From Actinacidiphila alni (GTDB lineage Bacteria > Actinomycetota > Actinomycetes > Streptomycetales > Streptomycetaceae): a DNA stretch of 64,000 nucleotides. The stretch is from positions 1-64,000 of the forward strand of contig NZ_FONG01000022.1 in assembly GCF_900112845.1 (NCBI RefSeq), written 5' to 3'. The translations under genes and the position numbers were made by a program. The notes beneath the pieces were generated by a model. It worked only from the letters and a program-made list of their open reading frames with translations, was not told the origin of the DNA and did no database searches. Positions 9,477 through 17,465 of this stretch are shown in pieces; the first letter of the stretch is position 1, and the number at the start of each line of letters is the position of its first letter.

Positions 9477-10076
9477 ATGAGGGGAACGAGCCCGCTGCGG
9501 TTCGACACCGGCCGTCTGTGTCTCGATCTCGTCGCCACCCGGGCCGGCCGCCCCGAGGAGGAACGGCTGCACTCGCCGGAACGGCTGGCGGAATGGCTGT
9601 ACGGCAGCGGCCTGGTGCCGCGCGGCCCGGCGGCCGGCCCGCGGCCCGCCGTGGACGAGGGCTGGCTGGCCGGATTCCGCGCGCTGCGCGCGGCCGTCTT
9701 CCGGGTGGTGACCGCCGAGGTGGCGGGGGAGCGGCCCGCCGCGGCCGATGTCGCGGAGCTGAACGCCACCGCGCTCGCCGCCCCGCCCGCGCCCCGGGCG
9801 GTCGCCGACGAGGGCGGCACCCTGGTACGGGCGCTGGCCGCGCCGCCCGAGCCCGCGGGGCTGCTCGCGGCCGTCGCGAGAGACGCCGTCGCACTGCTCA
9901 CCGACCCGCTGGCCCGTACCCAACTGCGCCGCTGCGAGGGCGAGAGCTGCTCCCTGGTGTACCTGGACACCTCGCGCGGCCGGCGCCGCCGCTGGTGCAG
10001 CAGCGAGATCTGCGGCAACCGCGAGCGCGTCGCCCGGCACCGCCGCCGCAGCACCCTCACCACCTCCCAGGGCTGA
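9477..10076 (+). CDS. CGNR zinc-finger / ABATE-domain regulator
   Basis: The 199-aa protein has an N-terminal ABATE domain (about 1-135, beginning LRFDTGRLCLDLVATRAG) and a C-terminal CGNR zinc finger. Cys153 and Cys158 (CEGESC) pair with Cys174 and Cys179 (CSSEICGNR), and the finger is followed by an arginine-rich tail that probably contacts DNA. Family members are predicted stress-linked transcription regulators in actinobacteria. It lies between nnaR and helD, same strand, with gaps of 122 and 155 bp, so probably a separate unit. The effector is unknown. Confidence 0.82.
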   Translation: MRGTSPLRFDTGRLCLDLVATRAGRPEEERLHSPERLAEWLYGSGLVPRGPAAGPRPAVDEGWLAGFRALRAAVFRVVTAEVAGERPAAADVAELNATALAAPPAPRAVADEGGTLVRALAAPPEPAGLLAAVARDAVALLTDPLARTQLRRCEGESCSLVYLDTSRGRRRRWCSSEICGNRERVARHRRRSTLTTSQG

Positions 10077-10173
10077 GCCCGCGCCGCGGGCCCCGGACAG
10101 CTGACCGGTCCTCAGACCCGACCGCACGCCGGAGTGTGCAGAAGCCCGCAGGTCGCGTACGGTTGCAGGCTGC

Positions 10174-10198
10174 CCCACGTGCCTGTCACGCACGTGGG
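10174..10198 (+). promoter_or_regulatory. Hairpin in the helD leader
   Basis: CCCACGTGC (10174-10182) and GCACGTGGG (10190-10198) form a perfect 9-bp inverted repeat about 34 bp before the helD start. It can be a transcript hairpin or a protein site containing two CACGTG boxes. No family is recognised. Confidence 0.45.
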
Positions 10199-10231
10199 CG
10201 GCGCACGACGTGATGAAGAAGGGGGTCCTGC

Positions 10232-12496
10232 GTGGCCGCGCAGACCACAGCCCAGCCGGGGGTCCGGGATCAGGAGATCGCCGTCGAGCAGGCGCACCTG
10301 GACCGGGTGTACCGCCGGCTGGAGGAGAAGATCGACGAGGCCGAGTTCCTGATGCGGGACGCCGCCCAGCGCGGCCACGTCGGGACACCCGGCGCGCTCG
10401 CGGAACGCGACGCGCAGGTCTTCCGGGCCGGGGTCCATCTCAACCGGCTGAACAGCGAGTTCGAGGACTTCCTCTTCGGCCGGATCGACCTGCTGCGCGG
10501 CAAGGACGGCAAGAAGGGCTCCGACGGCGCCTACACCTCCGTCGAACCCGCCGACGACGCGGTGCGCGAGGACAAGAGCGCCGACATCGCCGAGACCCTG
10601 CACATCGGCCGGATCGGCGTGCTGGACGCCGAGTACGCGCCGCTGGTGATCGACTGGCGGGCGCCGGCCGCCGCGCCGTTCTACCGCTCGACGCCCGTCG
10701 CCCCCGGCCGGGTCGTCCGCCGCCGGGTGATCCGCTCCAAGGGCCGCAAGGTGCTCGGCGTCGAGGACGACCTGCTGCGCCCGGAGCTGACCACGGGCCT
10801 GCCGGTGGTCGGCGACGGCGCCCTGATGGCGGCGCTCGGCCAGGCCCGCAGCCACACCATGCGGGACATCGTGGCGAGCATCCAGGCCGAGCAGGACATG
10901 GTGATCCGCGCGCCCGCCGCGTCCGTCACCGAGGTGTCCGGCGGCCCCGGCACCGGCAAGACCGCGGTCGCCCTGCACCGCGCCGCGTATCTGCTCTACC
11001 AGGACCGGCGCCGCTACTCCGGCGGCATCCTGTGCGTCAGCCCGACGCCGCTGCTGGTGTCGTACACCGAGGGCGTCCTGCCCTCGCTCGGCGAGGAGGG
11101 CCAGGTCGCGATCCGGGCCGTCGGCTCGCTGGTCGACGGGGTGAGCGCCGACCTGTACGACGATCCGGCCGTCGCCCGGATCAAGGGGTCCCTGCGGATG
11201 CAGAAGGTGCTGCGCAACGCCGCCCGCGGCGCCCTCGACCTGGCGCCGGGCCGGCCCACGACGCTGCGGGTGGTCGCCTTCGGCCGCCGCGTCGAGCTGT
11301 CCGAGCAGGAACTGGCGGGCATCCGGCACAACATCCTCGGCGGCACCGCCCCGGTCAATCTGCTGCGCCCGCGCGCCCGCCGGCTGCTGCTGGACGCGCT
11401 GTGGCGCAGGACCGGCCGCCGCTTCGACGACGCCGAACTGGCCGCCGAGGAACGGCAGGGCTTCGACGAGGACATCTCCACCGAGCAGGACTTCACCGAC
11501 TTCCTCGACGCCTGGTGGCCGGTGCTCACCGCCCGCGAGGTGCTGGCCGCGCTCGCCGACGAGAAGCGGCTGGCCCGCTGGGCGCGCCGCGTCCTGACCC
11601 CGCCGGAGGTCCGCCGGGTGGCGCGCTCGCTGCGCCGCTCCGGCACCACCGCGCACGACGTGGCGCTGCTGGACGAGCTGGACATGCTGCTCGGGCCTGT
11701 GCCGCGCCCAAAGCGCCGCGAGGCCGACCCGCTGGACCAGCTCACCGGCCTCGATGAGGTGACGACCTTCGCCGACCGCAACGACGCGCGCCGCAGCCGC
11801 GCCGACCGGCTGGAGGAGGAGCGCACCGAGTACGCGCACGTCATCGTGGACGAGGCGCAGGACCTGACGCCGATGCAGTGGCGGATGGTGGGGCGGCGCG
11901 GCCGTACGGCGACGTGGACGATCGTCGGCGACCCGGCGCAGAGTTCCTGGACGGACGTGGACGAGGCGAACCGCGCCCGGGACGAGGCGCTCGGCACCCG
12001 GCCCCGGCGGCGCTTCACCCTCACCGTCAACTACCGCAATCCCGCCGAGATCGCGGAGGTCGCGGCCACGGTGCTGGCGCTGGCCATGCCCGGCATGGAG
12101 TCGCCGCGCGCGGTCCGCTCCACCGGCATCGCGCCGCAGTACGCGGTGGCGGGCGACGACCTCGGCGCGGACGTACGGGCCGCCGCCGAGCGGCTGTTGA
12201 CCGAGGTGGACGGCACCGTCGGCGTCGTCGTCGCCATGAACCGCCGCGCGCAGGCGCGGACGTGGCTCGACGGGCTCGGCGACCGGGTCGTCGCACTGGG
12301 CAGCCTGGAGGCCAAGGGCCTGGAGTACGACGCCACGCTCGTGGTGTCGCCTGCGGAGATCGCGGAGGAGTCCCCTGCGGGGTTGCGGGTGCTGTACGTC
12401 GCCCTGACGCGGGCGACGCAGCGGCTGATGGTCCTTGCCGGACCGGGGGACCTGCCGGACGCCGACGGGGTGCCGGACCTGCTGCGGCGCGACTGA
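10232..12496 (+). CDS. helD: HelD-type RNA-polymerase recycling ATPase
   Basis: The 754-aa protein resembles UvrD/Rep helicases but has the HelD layout. An N-terminal coiled coil (about 8-75, EIAVEQAHLDRVYRRLEEKI) inserts into RNA polymerase. Walker A GGPGTGKT (Lys243) and DEAQD (VIVDEAQDLTPMQWR) form the ATPase, and motifs LTVNYRNPAEI and LEAKGLEYD follow. HelD proteins pull RNA polymerase off DNA and recycle it; the related HelR gives tolerance to rifamycins. The GTG start follows GAAGAAGGGGG. It is a single-gene unit ended by a strong hairpin. Helicase activity on DNA is possible but less likely given the N-terminal arm. Confidence 0.85.
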   Translation: MAAQTTAQPGVRDQEIAVEQAHLDRVYRRLEEKIDEAEFLMRDAAQRGHVGTPGALAERDAQVFRAGVHLNRLNSEFEDFLFGRIDLLRGKDGKKGSDGAYTSVEPADDAVREDKSADIAETLHIGRIGVLDAEYAPLVIDWRAPAAAPFYRSTPVAPGRVVRRRVIRSKGRKVLGVEDDLLRPELTTGLPVVGDGALMAALGQARSHTMRDIVASIQAEQDMVIRAPAASVTEVSGGPGTGKTAVALHRAAYLLYQDRRRYSGGILCVSPTPLLVSYTEGVLPSLGEEGQVAIRAVGSLVDGVSADLYDDPAVARIKGSLRMQKVLRNAARGALDLAPGRPTTLRVVAFGRRVELSEQELAGIRHNILGGTAPVNLLRPRARRLLLDALWRRTGRRFDDAELAAEERQGFDEDISTEQDFTDFLDAWWPVLTAREVLAALADEKRLARWARRVLTPPEVRRVARSLRRSGTTAHDVALLDELDMLLGPVPRPKRREADPLDQLTGLDEVTTFADRNDARRSRADRLEEERTEYAHVIVDEAQDLTPMQWRMVGRRGRTATWTIVGDPAQSSWTDVDEANRARDEALGTRPRRRFTLTVNYRNPAEIAEVAATVLALAMPGMESPRAVRSTGIAPQYAVAGDDLGADVRAAAERLLTEVDGTVGVVVAMNRRAQARTWLDGLGDRVVALGSLEAKGLEYDATLVVSPAEIAEESPAGLRVLYVALTRATQRLMVLAGPGDLPDADGVPDLLRRD

Positions 12497-12500
12497 AACA

Positions 12501-12534
12501 GAACCGCCCCTCCCGGAATCGGGAGGGGCGGTTC
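12501..12534 (+). terminator. Strong hairpin terminator after helD
   Basis: GAACCGCCCCTCCCG and CGGGAGGGGCGGTTC form a perfect 15-bp stem around GAAT, 5 bases after the helD stop. No clear U-tract follows. Confidence 0.85.
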
Positions 12535-12824
12535 ACGTCTGCGACACCGACCCGCCATGCTCGCCTCGCGGCAAGTGGGCGCTCGAAGCGCCTAAGGTTG
12601 GGCCCGGGGGCTTGGATCGAGCCGGTGCCTCACCCAGGCTAACAAACGGCCCCCGGAACCTCTTCCCGTGAGGCGAAAATCTCTTCTTCCCACCACCCGG
12701 TTGCGTCGATCCCGCATCGCGGAAGTATTCTTCCAATCTTTACCGCAGCGGTTTACGCGTACCCGCCGGTAGGTGCAACGATCGACGGGCAGGCAGCACC
12801 ACCAGGAACTGGAAGAAGGTCGTC
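12535..12824 (+). other. Gene-free leader of the malic-enzyme gene
   Basis: The stretch between the helD terminator and the malic-enzyme start has no convincing frame. It holds a small hairpin GCGCTCGAAGCGC near 12580 and is less GC-rich in its last 100 bases, which suits a promoter. A GAAGAAGG site lies about 6 bases before the ATG. Confidence 0.35.
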
Positions 12825-14270
12825 ATGGCAACGGCGCCAAGCGTCTCGTACTCGATCACGGTACGGCTGGAGGTCCCCGCGAGCGGGACCGCGGTCAGCC
12901 AGCTCACCACCGCCGTGGAGTCCTCGGGCGGGTCCGTGACCGGCCTCGACGTCACCGCGTCCGGCCACGAGACGCTGCGCATCGACGTCACCGTCGCCGC
13001 CAGCTCCACCGCGCACGCCGACGAGATCGTCAGCAAGCTGCGCGGCATCGAGGGCGTCGCCGTGAGCAAGGTCTCCGACCGTACGTTCCTGATGCACCTC
13101 GGCGGCAAGATCGAGATGCAGTCCAAGCACCCGATCCGCAACCGCGACGACCTCTCCATGATCTACACCCCGGGCGTCGCCCGGGTCTGCATGGCCATCG
13201 CGGAGAATCCCGAGGACGCCCGCCGCCTGACCATCAAGCGCAACAGCGTGGCGGTCGTCACCGACGGCTCCGCGGTGCTGGGCCTGGGCAACATCGGGCC
13301 CAAGGCGGCGCTGCCCGTCATGGAGGGCAAGGCGGCGCTCTTCAAGCGCTTCGCCGGCATCGACGCCTGGCCGCTGTGCCTGGACACCCAGGACAGCGAC
13401 CAGATCGTGGAGATCGTCAAGGCCATCGCCCCCGGCTTCGCCGGCATCAATCTGGAGGACATCTCCGCGCCGCGCTGCTTCGAGATCGAGGCCCGGCTGC
13501 GCGAGGCGCTGGACATCCCGGTCTTCCACGACGACCAGCACGGCACCGCCATCGTGGTGCTCGCCGCGCTCACCAACGCGCTGCGCGTGGTCGGCAAGCA
13601 GATCGGCGACGTACGCGTCGTCATGTCCGGTGCGGGCGCGGCCGGTACGGCCATCCTCAAGCTGCTGCTCGCGGCCGGCGTCAAGCACGCGGTGGTCGCC
13701 GACATCCACGGTGTGGTGCACTGCGACCGCGACGACCTGGTGCACGCCTCGCCCGAGTCGGCGCTGCGCTGGATCGCCGACAACACCAACCCCGAGGGCG
13801 TCTCCGGCACGCTCAAGGAGGCGGTGACCGGCGCCGACGTCTTCATCGGCGTCTCCGCGCCGAACGTCCTGGACGGTACGGACGTGGCACGGATGGCGGA
13901 GGGCGCGATCGTCTTCGCGCTCGCCAACCCCGACCCCGAGGTGGACCCGGGCGTGGCCCGCGAGACCGCCGCCGTGGTCGCCACCGGCCGCAGCGACTTC
14001 CCCAACCAGATCAACAACGTGCTGGTCTTCCCGGGCGTCTTCCGCGGCCTGCTGGACGCCCAGTCCCGCACCGTGAACACCGAGATGATGCTGGCCGCCG
14101 CGCGGGCCCTGGCGGGCGTGGTGGGCGACGGCGAACTGAACGCCAACTACATCATTCCCAGCGTCTTCAACGACAAGGTGGCCGGCGCGGTGGCCGACGC
14201 GGTGCGTGAGGCGGCCAAGGCGCAGGGGCCCGCGGTCGCCGCCGCCGCGGCGACTCCTGGGACGGTCTGA
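12825..14270 (+). CDS. NAD(P)-dependent malic enzyme with N-terminal ACT domain
   Basis: The 481-aa protein converts malate to pyruvate and CO2. An ACT-like regulatory domain covers about residues 5-85 (SYSITVRLEVPASGT). The malic N-domain follows with the catalytic Tyr in MIYTPGVARVC, then VTDGSAVLGLGNIGPKAALP with the active-site Lys region, and the metal site EDISAPRCFEIE / VFHDDQHGTAIV. The NAD domain has GAGAAGTA and ends with FPNQINNVLVFPG. It is a short bacterial-type malic enzyme; the ACT domain suggests control by an amino acid or similar small ligand. NAD versus NADP preference cannot be read with certainty. A short hairpin follows the stop. Confidence 0.9.
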   Translation: MATAPSVSYSITVRLEVPASGTAVSQLTTAVESSGGSVTGLDVTASGHETLRIDVTVAASSTAHADEIVSKLRGIEGVAVSKVSDRTFLMHLGGKIEMQSKHPIRNRDDLSMIYTPGVARVCMAIAENPEDARRLTIKRNSVAVVTDGSAVLGLGNIGPKAALPVMEGKAALFKRFAGIDAWPLCLDTQDSDQIVEIVKAIAPGFAGINLEDISAPRCFEIEARLREALDIPVFHDDQHGTAIVVLAALTNALRVVGKQIGDVRVVMSGAGAAGTAILKLLLAAGVKHAVVADIHGVVHCDRDDLVHASPESALRWIADNTNPEGVSGTLKEAVTGADVFIGVSAPNVLDGTDVARMAEGAIVFALANPDPEVDPGVARETAAVVATGRSDFPNQINNVLVFPGVFRGLLDAQSRTVNTEMMLAAARALAGVVGDGELNANYIIPSVFNDKVAGAVADAVREAAKAQGPAVAAAAATPGTV

Positions 14271-14271
14271 C

Positions 14272-14292
14272 AATCCGTCCGGCAAACGGATT
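14272..14292 (+). terminator. Short hairpin after the malic-enzyme gene
   Basis: AATCCGT and ACGGATT form a perfect 7-bp stem with a 7-base loop immediately after the stop codon. It may act as a weak terminator. Confidence 0.4.
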
Positions 14293-14392
14293 CAGCGCGT
14301 CGACCATGTGACGACAATCCGTCATCCCCGTGGCGTCCCCGTGCAATCGCATCGTTTTTTGTGCGACTCGCGCGGTCGGTGGATTGGCTTTC

Positions 14393-14408
14393 CCCCCATA
14401 TATGGGGG
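14393..14408. promoter_or_regulatory. 16-bp perfect palindrome upstream of hupA
   Basis: CCCCCATATATGGGGG is a perfect palindrome with an AT core, 85 bp before the hupA start. It could be an operator, a bent HU-binding site for autoregulation, or the base of a leader hairpin. No known box is recognised. Confidence 0.5.
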
Positions 14409-14492
14409 CAGGATGCACACCTGGGCAGTGAGGCACACAGCAACAGCTTCGAGCTCGCGCCCCCATGGCAGAAAGAACACGGGAGTACAGAT

Positions 14493-14774
14493 ATGAACCG
14501 CAGTGAGCTGGTGGCCGCTCTGTCCGAGCGCGCCGAGGTGACCCGCAAGGACGCCGACGCCGTACTGGCCGCGTTCGCTGAGACCGTCGGTGAGATCGTG
14601 GCCAAGGGCGACGAGAAGGTCACCATCCCCGGCTTCCTGACCTTCGAGCGCACCCACCGTGCCGCTCGTACCGCGCGCAACCCGCAGACCGGCGACCCGA
14701 TCAACATCCCCGCCGGTTACAGCGTGAAGGTTTCGGCGGGCTCCAAGCTCAAGGAAGCCGCCAAGGGCAAGTAA
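14493..14774 (+). CDS. hupA: HU-family nucleoid protein
   Basis: The 93-aa protein is a typical HU. MNRSELVAALSERAEVTRKD forms the dimerising helices, and GFLTFERTHRAARTARNPQT carries the DNA-binding arm with the conserved RNPQTG and Pro. It lacks the long Lys/Ala/Pro tail of the second Streptomyces HU (HupS), so it matches the vegetative HupA type. It compacts the chromosome as a homodimer. It is preceded by a 222-bp leader with a palindrome and closed by a strong hairpin shared with murA. Confidence 0.95.
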   Translation: MNRSELVAALSERAEVTRKDADAVLAAFAETVGEIVAKGDEKVTIPGFLTFERTHRAARTARNPQTGDPINIPAGYSVKVSAGSKLKEAAKGK

Positions 14775-14784
14775 CCACACCGCG

Positions 14785-14820
14785 AAGGGCGGTCGCTCCC
14801 CGGGGGGAGCGACCGCCCTT
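14785..14820. terminator. Bidirectional terminator between hupA and murA
   Basis: AAGGGCGGTCGCTCCC (14785-14800) and GGGAGCGACCGCCCTT (14805-14820) form a perfect 16-bp stem with a 4-base loop. hupA and murA converge on it, so it probably serves both. Confidence 0.9.
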
Positions 14821-14849
14821 CCGTATGTCCGGCCACCGGTGCGTACGCG

Positions 14850-16196
14850 TCAGGAGGCGGCCGGGACGGCGCTGGGCAGCTCGATGTGGGCGCCCAGGCC
14901 CTCCAGCTTCTCCAGGAAGTTCTCGTAGCCCCGGTTGATCAGGTCGATGCCGTGCACCCGGGAGGTGCCCTGCGCGGCCAGCGCCGCGATCAGGTACGAG
15001 AAGCCGCCGCGCAGGTCGGGGATGACCAGGTCGGAGCCCTGCAGCTTGGTCGGGCCCGACACCACCGCGGAGTGCAGGAAATTGCGCTGCCCGAAGCGGC
15101 ACGCGGAACCGCCCAGGCACTCGCGGTAGAGCTGGATGTGCGCGCCCATCTGGTTGAGCGCGGAGGTGAAGCCGAGCCGCGACTCGTAGACCGTCTCGTG
15201 CACGATGGACAGCCCCGACGCCTGCGTCAGCGCCACCACCAGCGGCTGCTGCCAGTCGGTCTGGAAGCCGGGGTGCACGTCCGTCTCCAGCGCGATGGCG
15301 TTCAGCGGGCCGCCCGGGTGCCAGAAGCGGATGCCGTGGTCGTCCACCTCGAAGGCGCCGCCGACCCGGCGGAAGGTGTTGAGGAAGGTCATCATCGACC
15401 GCTGCTGCGCGCCGCGGACGTAGATGTTGCCCTCGGTGGCCAGCGCCGCGCTCGCCCAGGAGGCCGCCTCCAGGCGGTCCGGGAGCGCCCGGTGGGTGTA
15501 ACCGCCCAGTTTGTCGACACCCGTGATCCGGATCGTCCGGTCGGTGTCCATGGAAATGATCGCGCCCATTTTCTGCAGGACGCAGATCAGGTCCTCGATC
15601 TCCGGCTCGACGGCCGCGTTGGACAGCTCCGTGACGCCCTCGGCGAGCACCGCGGTCAGCAGCACCTGCTCGGTGGAGCCCACCGACGGGTACGGCAGCC
15701 GGATCTTGCAGCCGCGCAGCCGCTGCGGCGCCTCCAGGTACTGGCCGTCGGCGCGCTTCTCGATCGTGGCGCCGAACTGCCGCAGCACGTCGAAGTGGAA
15801 GTCGATCGGCCGGCCGCCGATGTCGCAGCCGCCCAGGCCCGGGATGAAGGCGTGGCCGAGCCGGTGCAGCAGCGGACCGCAGAACAGGATCGGGATCCGC
15901 GACGAGCCCGCGTGCGCGTCGATGTCGGCCACATTGGCGCTCTCGACGTGCGTCGGGTCGAGCACCAGCTCGCCCGGCTCCTCACCGCTCTGCACCGTCA
16001 CGCCGTGCAGCTGGAGCAGCCCTCTGACGACGCGGACGTCACGGATGTCGGGGACATTGCGGAGTCTGCTCGGGCCACTGCCGAGCAGAGCGGCGACCAT
16101 GGCCTTGGGTACGAGGTTCTTCGCACCGCGGACACGGATCTCGCCCTCGAGGGGGGTTCCGCCATGAACAAGCAGTACATCGGCGATGTCGGTCAT
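14850..16196 (-). CDS. murA: UDP-N-acetylglucosamine 1-carboxyvinyltransferase
   Basis: The 448-aa protein carries out the first committed step of peptidoglycan synthesis, transfer of enolpyruvate from PEP to UDP-GlcNAc. Lys26 lies in RVRGAKN (substrate Lys). Cys124 lies in LGGCDIGGRPIDF at the place of the E. coli catalytic Cys115, the target of fosfomycin. Asp in HPGFQTDWQQPLV matches the catalytic Asp305 region. The ATG at 16196 gives the usual MTDIADVLLVHGGTPLEG start; the longer frame upstream is not needed. It is convergent with hupA and divergent from yqgE. Confidence 0.95.
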   Translation of the reverse strand: MTDIADVLLVHGGTPLEGEIRVRGAKNLVPKAMVAALLGSGPSRLRNVPDIRDVRVVRGLLQLHGVTVQSGEEPGELVLDPTHVESANVADIDAHAGSSRIPILFCGPLLHRLGHAFIPGLGGCDIGGRPIDFHFDVLRQFGATIEKRADGQYLEAPQRLRGCKIRLPYPSVGSTEQVLLTAVLAEGVTELSNAAVEPEIEDLICVLQKMGAIISMDTDRTIRITGVDKLGGYTHRALPDRLEAASWASAALATEGNIYVRGAQQRSMMTFLNTFRRVGGAFEVDDHGIRFWHPGGPLNAIALETDVHPGFQTDWQQPLVVALTQASGLSIVHETVYESRLGFTSALNQMGAHIQLYRECLGGSACRFGQRNFLHSAVVSGPTKLQGSDLVIPDLRGGFSYLIAALAAQGTSRVHGIDLINRGYENFLEKLEGLGAHIELPSAVPAAS

Positions 16197-16507
16197 GGAT
16201 CTCGCGATCTTCGGAACGGTTGGTACGGGTTGTGGTGCGCGTTCGTGGAACGGGGGCCGGGCGCGGCCGGGGTGCTCGCCGCGCGGAGCGCAGGAAGAAA
16301 TGGTAATGCGCCTACTGACCCGTCCAGGCGGGCCGCACGCCTCCGGCCGTGTCATGACTTCGCTACAGAGCTGCGCGTGCCGGACCGTGTACGGTGCGCT
16401 GCCGGCCGCACCCCGCTCGTACGCCGGCGGCCGCGCCGTCCGGCCATGGCCCTTCGGCCACGGGGTTGCCGCACCGTCCGGCCGCTTTGTGCGGGATCAT
16501 GTGTGCC
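16197..16507. other. Divergent intergenic region murA / yqgE
   Basis: This region is 311 bp long. It must carry promoters for murA (minus) and yqgE (plus). No palindrome, repeat or small gene with a good ribosome site was recognised. Confidence 0.4.
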
Positions 16508-17086
16508 ATGACCGAGGTGTCCTCGCTCACCGGAAGACTGCTCGTCGCCACACCGGCGCTGGCCGACCCCAACTTCGACCGGGCAGTGGTGCTCCTCCTC
16601 GACCACGACGCGGAGGGGTCGCTCGGCGTCGTCCTGAACCGGCCCACGCCGGTCGGCGTCGGGGACGTCCTGCTGCCCTGGGCGCCGCTGGCCGGCGCCC
16701 CCCAGGTGGTCTTCCAGGGCGGCCCGGTCTCGCTGGACTCCGCGCTGGGCCTGGCCGTGGTGCCCGGCGAGGCCAGGGACGGCGAGGACGCGGACCCGCT
16801 CGGCTGGCGCCGGGTGCACGGCGCGATCGGCCTGGTCGACCTGGAGGCGCCGCCGGAACTGCTCGCCGCCGAGCTGGGCTCGCTGCGGATCTTCGCCGGA
16901 TACTCCGGCTGGGGCCCGGGCCAGCTGGAGAAGGAGCTGGTCGAGGGCGCCTGGTACGTGATCGAGTCCGAGCCGGGCGACGTGTCCTCGCCCGACCCCG
17001 AGCAGCTGTGGCGCTCGGTGCTGCGGCGGCAGCGCAATGAGCTGGCCATGGTGGCCACGTATCCCGACGATCCGTCTCTCAACTAG
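16508..17086 (+). CDS. YqgE/AlgH family protein
   Basis: The 192-aa protein reads SSLTGRLLVATPALADPNFD, then RAVVLLLDHDAEGSLGVVLN and a GGPV segment, and has the YSGWGPGQLEKEL motif near 140. These are all features of the UPF0301 (YqgE/AlgH) family. In Pseudomonas AlgH affects alginate regulation, but the biochemical role in actinobacteria is unknown. ATG at 16499 is also in frame; 16508 is preferred because GCGGGAT lies at a workable distance. DUF3039 follows 11 bp after the stop, suggesting co-transcription. Confidence 0.9.
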   Translation: MTEVSSLTGRLLVATPALADPNFDRAVVLLLDHDAEGSLGVVLNRPTPVGVGDVLLPWAPLAGAPQVVFQGGPVSLDSALGLAVVPGEARDGEDADPLGWRRVHGAIGLVDLEAPPELLAAELGSLRIFAGYSGWGPGQLEKELVEGAWYVIESEPGDVSSPDPEQLWRSVLRRQRNELAMVATYPDDPSLN

Positions 17087-17097
17087 TCTTGAGTCTT

Positions 17098-17397
17098 ATG
17101 AGCACTCTTGAGCCCGAGCGCGGGGCGGGCACCGGCACTCTGGTCGAGCCGACTCCGCAGCTCTCCCACGGTGACGGCGACCACGAGCGCTACGCGCACT
17201 ATGTCCAGAAGGACAAGATCATGGCGAGCGCGCTGGAAGGCACGCCCGTCGTCGCACTCTGCGGCAAGGTCTGGGTACCGGGACGCGATCCCAAGAAGTA
17301 CCCGGTCTGCCCGATGTGCAAGGAGATCTACGAGGGCATGCCGCTGGGCGGCGGGGACAAGGACAAGTCCGGCAAGGGCAGCGGCGGCAAGAGCTGA
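17098..17397 (+). CDS. DUF3039 family protein
   Basis: The 99-aa protein contains the conserved block HGDGDHERYAHYVQKDKI, then VVALCGKVWVPGRDPKKYPV, then CPMCKEIYE. Cys55, Cys71 and Cys74 with nearby histidines suggest a metal site. The tail is rich in Gly, Lys and Ser and probably disordered. DUF3039 is found throughout actinobacteria beside yqgE and helicase genes; its function is unknown. It follows yqgE after 11 bp. Confidence 0.88.
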   Translation: MSTLEPERGAGTGTLVEPTPQLSHGDGDHERYAHYVQKDKIMASALEGTPVVALCGKVWVPGRDPKKYPVCPMCKEIYEGMPLGGGDKDKSGKGSGGKS

Positions 17398-17465
17398 CCT
17401 CTGCTCCCGGGACGGCGGCGGCGTGAGCCGGCCGCCGCTCCCGGCCGGCGGAATCAGGGGCGGAC

